NCBI GenBank assembly: GCA_023132075.1
Contig: JAGLYT010000017.1
Location: forward strand, 1 to 12,240
Direction of reading: 5' to 3'
DNA: 12,240 bases
Source: a bacterium
GTDB taxonomy: Bacteria > CBDUZB01 > JAGLHV01
The notes below the pieces were generated by a model. That model had not been told where the DNA came from. It did no database searches and worked only from the letters and a program-made list of their open reading frames with translations. A program made the translations under genes and the position numbers. This document shows positions 7,856 through 12,240 of the stretch, one piece after another. Each line of letters starts with the position of its first letter. Within the stretch, counting starts at the first letter, position 1.

Positions 7856-9160
7856 ATGAAGAAAAAAAGCTTATTATTGTTATTGTCAATCTGCATGACT
7901 TTTTTTTGTGCATTGGAAAGTATTTGGGCCAGGCAGGTTAAAGTTGTTGGTTCTCAGGGAAGTTGGCAGCTTATGGTGGATGGGGCTCCCTTTTATATTA
8001 AAGGGGTTGGTTTTGCTAAAACTGTTCATGCGGGTAATATTGATTATTATTTTAATGAAATGAAGAAAATCGGTTTAAATTCTTTTCGTACCTGGGGGAC
8101 AGGGGATGATACTTCTCTGATGCTGGAAAAAGCGGAAGAATACGGATTGATGGTAGATGTGGGTATTTGGCTCTTACAGAATAAAAAGGGTGAACCTAAA
8201 GCTGTTGATTATGTTAAGGGAGAAAAATATAAAAGAAAGACCCTGAGGGAAATAGAAGAACAGGTAAAAAAGCTTAAAGATTATCCGTCGGTGCTGATGT
8301 GGAATGTAGGAAATGAAGTGGTGATGAGTTTAAAGACGGAAGAGGAAAAAATAGCTTATGCTAAGTTTGTGGAAAAAATTTGTAAACTGATTCATAAAAT
8401 AGATCCCTCTCACCCGATTACTTCTACTACGGCCTGGTCTTTTGCCTGGCCTTATTTTAAAAAATATACTCCCAGCCTGGATATTTATGGGACTAATATT
8501 TACGGTGGAGTAGTAGTGATTAAAGAAGAGTGGGAAAAAATAGGTATAGACAAGCCTTATTTAATAACAGAATATGGACCGCATGGAGAATGGGAAGTTT
8601 CTGTTGATAAGAATGGGCAGCCGATAATTCCTTCCGAAGAAAGTAAAGCTAAAGCGTATTTTAATGGATGGAAGCATTATATTGAAAAAAACAAAGGGCT
8701 AAATCTCGGGGCATATGCGTTTGCTTTTGAGGGGGGTGAAGATTTTTGCGGAGCATGGTTTAATATATTTATGTTGGGCAAGAAAAGAACTTCTTATTGG
8801 AAAATATATGAGATGCTTACGGGGAAAAAAGGTAAAAATAAACCTCCCCTGGTTTGTAAATTTGAATTGAGTAAATTTACTGATATTTATCCGGGAGAGA
8901 ATGTTAATGTCTATCTGGAAGTAAAGGATCCGGATAAGGATAAATTAAACTGTGTTTTTAAAATGTGCAACAGGAAACTTTGGGATGAAGGCATTTATCC
9001 GGTCATATTCGAGAAAAAGAAAAAGAAAGAGTTTGTAATAACTGCACCCGATAAGCCGGGAATATATTTTTTATATGTTTATGTAACTGACGGGAAAGGT
9101 AATATTGCTGTAGAAGGAAAATCGATTAAGATAATAGAGAAAAAGGAGAAAGGTAAATAA
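7856..9160 (+). CDS. Secreted clan-A glycoside hydrolase (GH2/GH5-like TIM barrel) with a C-terminal Ig-like domain
   Basis: A 434-aa exported glycosidase or transglycosidase acting on a beta-linked glycan outside the cytoplasm. Residues 1-25 are a Sec signal peptide: KKK, the hydrophobic core LLLLLSICMTFFCAL, then a probable cut after A25 (SIWA/RQ). There is no good lipobox. A short GH2-like lead-in (SWQLMVDGAPFYIKGVGFA) opens the barrel. NSFRTWGTGDD (75-85) resembles the GH2 TIM-barrel segment. The acid/base is probably E154 in VLMWNVGNEV; the nucleophile is probably E239 in PYLITEYGPHGEW. Residues about 331-427 form an Ig or PKD-like beta-sandwich (YPGENVNVYLEVKDPD, then PGIYFLYVYVTDGKGNIAVE). 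The usual N-terminal sandwich domains of GH2 beta-galactosidases are absent, so GH5-like or glucanosyltransferase-like activity is possible. AAAGGAGAA before ATG 7856 sets the start. It overlaps the next gene by one base. Confidence 0.83.
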   Translation: MKKKSLLLLLSICMTFFCALESIWARQVKVVGSQGSWQLMVDGAPFYIKGVGFAKTVHAGNIDYYFNEMKKIGLNSFRTWGTGDDTSLMLEKAEEYGLMVDVGIWLLQNKKGEPKAVDYVKGEKYKRKTLREIEEQVKKLKDYPSVLMWNVGNEVVMSLKTEEEKIAYAKFVEKICKLIHKIDPSHPITSTTAWSFAWPYFKKYTPSLDIYGTNIYGGVVVIKEEWEKIGIDKPYLITEYGPHGEWEVSVDKNGQPIIPSEESKAKAYFNGWKHYIEKNKGLNLGAYAFAFEGGEDFCGAWFNIFMLGKKRTSYWKIYEMLTGKKGKNKPPLVCKFELSKFTDIYPGENVNVYLEVKDPDKDKLNCVFKMCNRKLWDEGIYPVIFEKKKKKEFVITAPDKPGIYFLYVYVTDGKGNIAVEGKSIKIIEKKEKGK

Positions 9161-11961
9161 TGGAAAGAAAAAAAATAATTGATTTTGACGAACAAAGTTT
9201 TATTATTAAAGGAAAAAGAGTAATTCTTTTTGGAGGTGAATTTCATTATTTCCGGGTACCGCATGAATTGTGGGATGAGCGGCTAAAAAAAATGAAACAA
9301 GCGGGAGTGAATTTTATTTCAGCCTATATTCCCTGGAATTGGCATGAACCGGAGGAAGGGGTTTATACTTGGGAAGGGGATCACGATTTAGGTAAATTTT
9401 TGGATCTTTGTAAAAAATATAATTTTTATGTTGCCATGAAGCCCGGCCCTTATATTTGTGCTGAATGGGACAATGGGGGGTTTCCTCATTGGATATTGCC
9501 TAAAAATCTAAGGTTGAGATTTTTGGATGATGAGTATCTTTCCTATGTAAAGAAATGGTATAAGGAAGTGGGGAGAGTGATTAAGCCTTATTTAATTACC
9601 AATTCCGGAGGGCCGGTAATTCTTTTTCAGATAGAAAACGAATATGACCATTTAATTGAACAACAAAGAGATGTAATTGTTACCAAGGAAGATGCCAAAA
9701 AGTACTTGATGTCTCTTTTAAAATATACACGAATGGCTGGAGTAGATGTTCCTGCTTTTACTAACGAAGCTTGTTTTATTCACGGAACGGAAATTATTGA
9801 AACCAGAACTTTTTATCCCAATATTCCCTGGCTGTGGATGTGGGAATTCGATGATTTTGATAAAAAAATAAAGCAGGCAAAAAAAGGACAGCCGGATAAA
9901 CCTGTTTGTATTTTTGAGCTTCAGGGAGGATGGTTTGCTCAATTCGGACAGCCCATATATAATGTGCCTTCTTCCTTAACCAATGCCATTGTGCGTAATG
10001 TTTTGGCACGCAATGCATGTTTACTTAATATATTTATGTTTGTTGGAGGAACAACTTTTCCTTATTGGGGTTGCCGCGGAGATGCCCGGGGTAGTGGAAG
10101 TATGGATGCGATTGGTTCTGTAACCAGTTATGATTTCGGTTGTTCTCCTATTCGGGAATGGGGACAATTAAGTGAAAAATATTATGATTTAAAGTCAACT
10201 GCAATGTTTTTAAAAGCGTTTCCTAAACTTTTTGTAGAAACGAAAGAGGTTATTAACGGGGCAAAAATTGTTCAGGGGGTAGAGGGAACACATGTAATAA
10301 AGGAAAATAAAGTATTTTCCGGCGGGGAATTTGCTGAAGTTTATGAAAAAGTAATGGTATTGGAAAAAGCAAACAAATCTTCCGGTTTATTGTTGGTTAG
10401 AAATACGGAAACTTCCGATAAAAATTTAGTGATTAGTTATAAAGTTCCGGGAACCCAAAAAGAACGATTGTTACCCAAAGAGGGAAAATTATTTATTCCT
10501 CGGGAAACAGCTTATTTATTACCCATAGAAGTAAAGATTCCTAATACGAATTTAGTTGTCCAGCATTCAACTTCGGAGATTTTAACTTCCAGGCAGGTGG
10601 GTAAAAATCAGATATTCTTTTTATATGGGACAAAGGGAAGAAAAGGGGAAGTAGTTATTCGTGGAGTAAAACGCGCTCCTAAAACAATAAAAGGAAAGAT
10701 GAAACATACATTACGGGATAATGTTCTTCATTTATCCTATATCCATAAAGATATTCAAATGGTAGCGTTAGAAGGGGTGATAATAGTAATTCTTGATTTT
10801 GAGAGAGCCCGGAATACCTGGCCGGGTTCGAAGGAAAGTATTTTAATTTCTCAGGCCTATTGTCTTATGGATAGCGGCCAGTCCAAAAAAGATTTAAATT
10901 TACGTTTGCAGGTTTTAAACGGTACGGCAAACAATAATTTAATATTTTTACCGTCAAAACCGAATAAAGTACTGGTAGAAGGGAAAACCGTTTCTTTTAA
11001 ATGGGATAAAACTTTCTCCTGTATTTCTTTCGTAGTAAAAGTGAAAAAAGAAAAACCGGTGAGTATTAAAAAAGATGACTTTTGTTATGTTTTACCGGAT
11101 AATAAAGAGAAAGAATTTGATTATGACGACAGCAATTGGAAATTGTTACCTGAACCTGTAGCCCTGGAAGATATTAGCATGGCAGACCATGGATTTGTTT
11201 GGTATAGAACGGACTTTTCAGTTTCAGACGAAATAGAAGATGCCCTGATTGTTTTTGACACAGGGGGTGTTGACCGGGCCTATGTATACTTAAACGGAGA
11301 ATTTTTATGGAAGGGAATTGGAGAGGCAAAAATTGAAGTTCCCGGGAAATTTCGGCAGGGGAAAAATGTTTTAGCGGTTAGGTATGAAAATGCTTTTCAT
11401 ACAAAAGGTCATCCTGCAGAAGGGCCTATCCATAAAAAAAGCGGTATTAAAAAACCGGTAGTAATTTGTGGAAGGGTAAATGATGAGGAATGGGAAAAAG
11501 AGATAAAGAGTTTTCGTGTGCGTTTAAAACTGGGAGGAGTCACCAAAGGATTTGCTAAAAATGAATTTGATGATAGTAAATGGATTAAGGTTCCACGAGG
11601 GGAAAAATATATTTTTCACAAAGATATGGGGGACCTGGTTTGGGTTAGGCAGCGGGTTAAATTTAAAAAGGAGAAAGGGTGGACAGCACCTTTGGGTTTA
11701 TTTATCTCCGAAGCCGCAGAAAGAATGATTATTTATCTTAATGGAAAAGCATTAGGAAAATATGAAAATATTGGGCCGCAGCATAAATTTTATATCCCCG
11801 AATCGATGTTAAAAGAAGACAATGTTTTTAGTTTTATTTTAGAAGGCCCGGGGTTTAATCAGTTTAAACCGAGTGAATTTAAACCGCCTTATTTGAAAGA
11901 ACCGATAATAGAGGATTTTTTTGAAGCCAGGGAATTAGAAGTTAAAATCTGTAGAAGTTAA
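9160..11961 (+). CDS. GH35 beta-galactosidase-family enzyme with long C-terminal beta-sandwich extension
   Basis: A 933-aa GH35 retaining exo-glycosidase without a signal peptide, so predicted cytoplasmic. The catalytic barrel (about 10-350) carries FGGEFHYFRVPHELWDERL (24-42), YIPWNWHEPEEG (56-67), KPGPYICAEWDNGGFPHWI (94-112) and the GH35 signature GGPVILFQIENEYDH. Acid/base is E161; nucleophile is E253 in CIFELQGGWFAQFG. Residues about 360-680 are beta-rich accessory structure I cannot name. About 678-760 is a galactose-binding-like jelly roll (VWYRTDFSV, VDRAYVYLNGEFLWKG, GKNVLAVRYENA). About 840-900 looks like a second such fold (AAERMIIYLNGKALGKYEN). ATG 9160 shares a base with the preceding TAA (TAATG), and GGAG lies at 9145-9148, so translation is probably coupled. 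GH35 includes beta-galactosidases, exo-glucosaminidases and a described beta-1,2-glucosyltransferase, so substrate is open. Confidence 0.9.
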   Translation: MERKKIIDFDEQSFIIKGKRVILFGGEFHYFRVPHELWDERLKKMKQAGVNFISAYIPWNWHEPEEGVYTWEGDHDLGKFLDLCKKYNFYVAMKPGPYICAEWDNGGFPHWILPKNLRLRFLDDEYLSYVKKWYKEVGRVIKPYLITNSGGPVILFQIENEYDHLIEQQRDVIVTKEDAKKYLMSLLKYTRMAGVDVPAFTNEACFIHGTEIIETRTFYPNIPWLWMWEFDDFDKKIKQAKKGQPDKPVCIFELQGGWFAQFGQPIYNVPSSLTNAIVRNVLARNACLLNIFMFVGGTTFPYWGCRGDARGSGSMDAIGSVTSYDFGCSPIREWGQLSEKYYDLKSTAMFLKAFPKLFVETKEVINGAKIVQGVEGTHVIKENKVFSGGEFAEVYEKVMVLEKANKSSGLLLVRNTETSDKNLVISYKVPGTQKERLLPKEGKLFIPRETAYLLPIEVKIPNTNLVVQHSTSEILTSRQVGKNQIFFLYGTKGRKGEVVIRGVKRAPKTIKGKMKHTLRDNVLHLSYIHKDIQMVALEGVIIVILDFERARNTWPGSKESILISQAYCLMDSGQSKKDLNLRLQVLNGTANNNLIFLPSKPNKVLVEGKTVSFKWDKTFSCISFVVKVKKEKPVSIKKDDFCYVLPDNKEKEFDYDDSNWKLLPEPVALEDISMADHGFVWYRTDFSVSDEIEDALIVFDTGGVDRAYVYLNGEFLWKGIGEAKIEVPGKFRQGKNVLAVRYENAFHTKGHPAEGPIHKKSGIKKPVVICGRVNDEEWEKEIKSFRVRLKLGGVTKGFAKNEFDDSKWIKVPRGEKYIFHKDMGDLVWVRQRVKFKKEKGWTAPLGLFISEAAERMIIYLNGKALGKYENIGPQHKFYIPESMLKEDNVFSFILEGPGFNQFKPSEFKPPYLKEPIIEDFFEARELEVKICRS

Positions 11962-12082
11962 GAAAAACTTTTGTTTTTTACCATTCTTTAATCTTTTTAT
12001 TCCCTGTAGTTAGGGGGGTATGGGAAGGAAAGGGTATACCTTATGACACTCTGTGGTTTTTTATGGGGTAGTTCATTAACAG

Positions 12083-12124
12083 AAAAACCTGAAAAATCGT
12101 TTTTTGCGATAATTCAGGTTTTTT
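12083..12124 (+). terminator. Intrinsic terminator closing the GH gene block
   Basis: AAAAACCTGAA (12083-12093) pairs perfectly with TTCAGGTTTTT (12113-12123). After a small AA/AA internal loop, ATCG (12096-12099) pairs with CGAT (12107-12110) around a TTTTTTG loop. The 3' arm runs into a T stretch ending at 12124. The matching A run on the 5' side means it could also stop transcription from the opposite strand. It lies 121 bp past the GH35 stop. The stretch between (11962-12082) holds no gene I can support. Confidence 0.85.
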
Positions 12125-12170
12125 GCTATTATAGGGTATCTTAAATATCCTATTGGCACGCAAAAACAAA

Positions 12171-12240
12171 ATAGTTCATAGTCCATCCGCCTTACGGATT
12201 GGCGAGACTGTCGCTCTGCTCCAGCAGTCGATAGTCCATA
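12171..12240. repeat. GC-rich, partly self-complementary segment edged by a 7-bp repeat (runs off the window)
   Basis: ATAGTTC followed by ATAGTCC (12171-12184) is a 7-bp tandem unit, and ATAGTCCAT recurs at 12231-12239. The core between (12181-12230) is about 62% G+C against an A/T-rich background. It contains CCATCCG pairing with CGGATTGG across CTTA-type loop bases with one bulge, GACTG (12206-12210) with CAGTC (12225-12229), and CTGCT (12216-12220) with AGCAG (12223-12227). This looks like a dispersed intergenic repeat or a small non-autonomous element that continues beyond the window. No open reading frame is apparent. Confidence 0.5.

Noticed and set aside
9718-10018. Overlapping antisense open frames inside the GH35 gene
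   Set aside because: Both sit across the GH35 region encoding the nucleophile segment, have no recognisable domain, and overlap each other, as expected from non-coding frames.
12028-12042. GGTATACC palindrome (12033-12040) after the GH35 gene as a regulator site
   Set aside because: It is a single 8-bp palindrome downstream of the last gene and upstream of the terminator, with no second copy or promoter nearby.
1-12240. CRISPR array, tRNA, rRNA or transposase gene
   Set aside because: No spaced direct repeats of suitable length, no cloverleaf-like segments and no transposase motifs were seen. The window is filled by the listed genes.

Overview
The window is a carbohydrate-metabolism neighbourhood from an AT-rich bacterium. 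All genes lie on the + strand. There are four glycan-active enzymes, a sugar-binding-protein homologue with no export signal, and a diguanylate cyclase. Strong purine-rich Shine-Dalgarno sequences, sigma70-like promoters and one Sec signal peptide point to a bacterium. The enzyme mix (GH35-like, GH94, GH2/GH5-like) suggests a saccharolytic, probably anaerobic organism. Uncultured phyla of the Omnitrophota or PVC type are a guess from gene content and the 7-bp repeat at the right end; nothing in the window is a phylogenetic marker.

Left block (1-3463): the last 23 codons of an unidentified gene are followed 17 bp later by a GH35-like protein of 712 aa, which carries a second domain resembling the GH42 trimerisation domain. 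Its stop codon overlaps the ATG of an ABC-type sugar-binding-protein homologue (ATGA). That protein cannot have a signal peptide, because a stop codon closes the frame just upstream. After 87 bp comes a soluble GAF-GAF-GGDEF diguanylate cyclase (3551-5011).

Right block (5012-12124): a good extended -10 promoter at about 5060-5089 and a leader of about 150 nt precede a GH94 disaccharide phosphorylase (5245-7596). A 259-bp spacer with AT-only symmetry elements follows. Next is a secreted GH2/GH5-like clan-A enzyme with a C-terminal Ig-like domain (7856-9160). It is coupled through TAATG to a 933-aa GH35 enzyme with two ancillary beta-sandwich regions (9160-11961). A clear intrinsic terminator at 12083-12124 closes the block. 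The last 70 bp are GC-rich, partly self-complementary and edged by copies of a 7-bp repeat.

Likely joint role (inference): the secreted enzyme acts on a polysaccharide outside the cytoplasm. Imported oligosaccharides are then trimmed in the cytoplasm by the two GH35-type enzymes and phosphorolysed by the GH94 enzyme to a sugar 1-phosphate plus a shorter sugar. No permease, ATPase or classical sugar repressor lies in the window. The most unusual part is the pairing of a cytoplasmic binding-protein homologue with a glycosidase and an adjacent c-di-GMP synthase, which could be an intracellular sugar-sensing arrangement.
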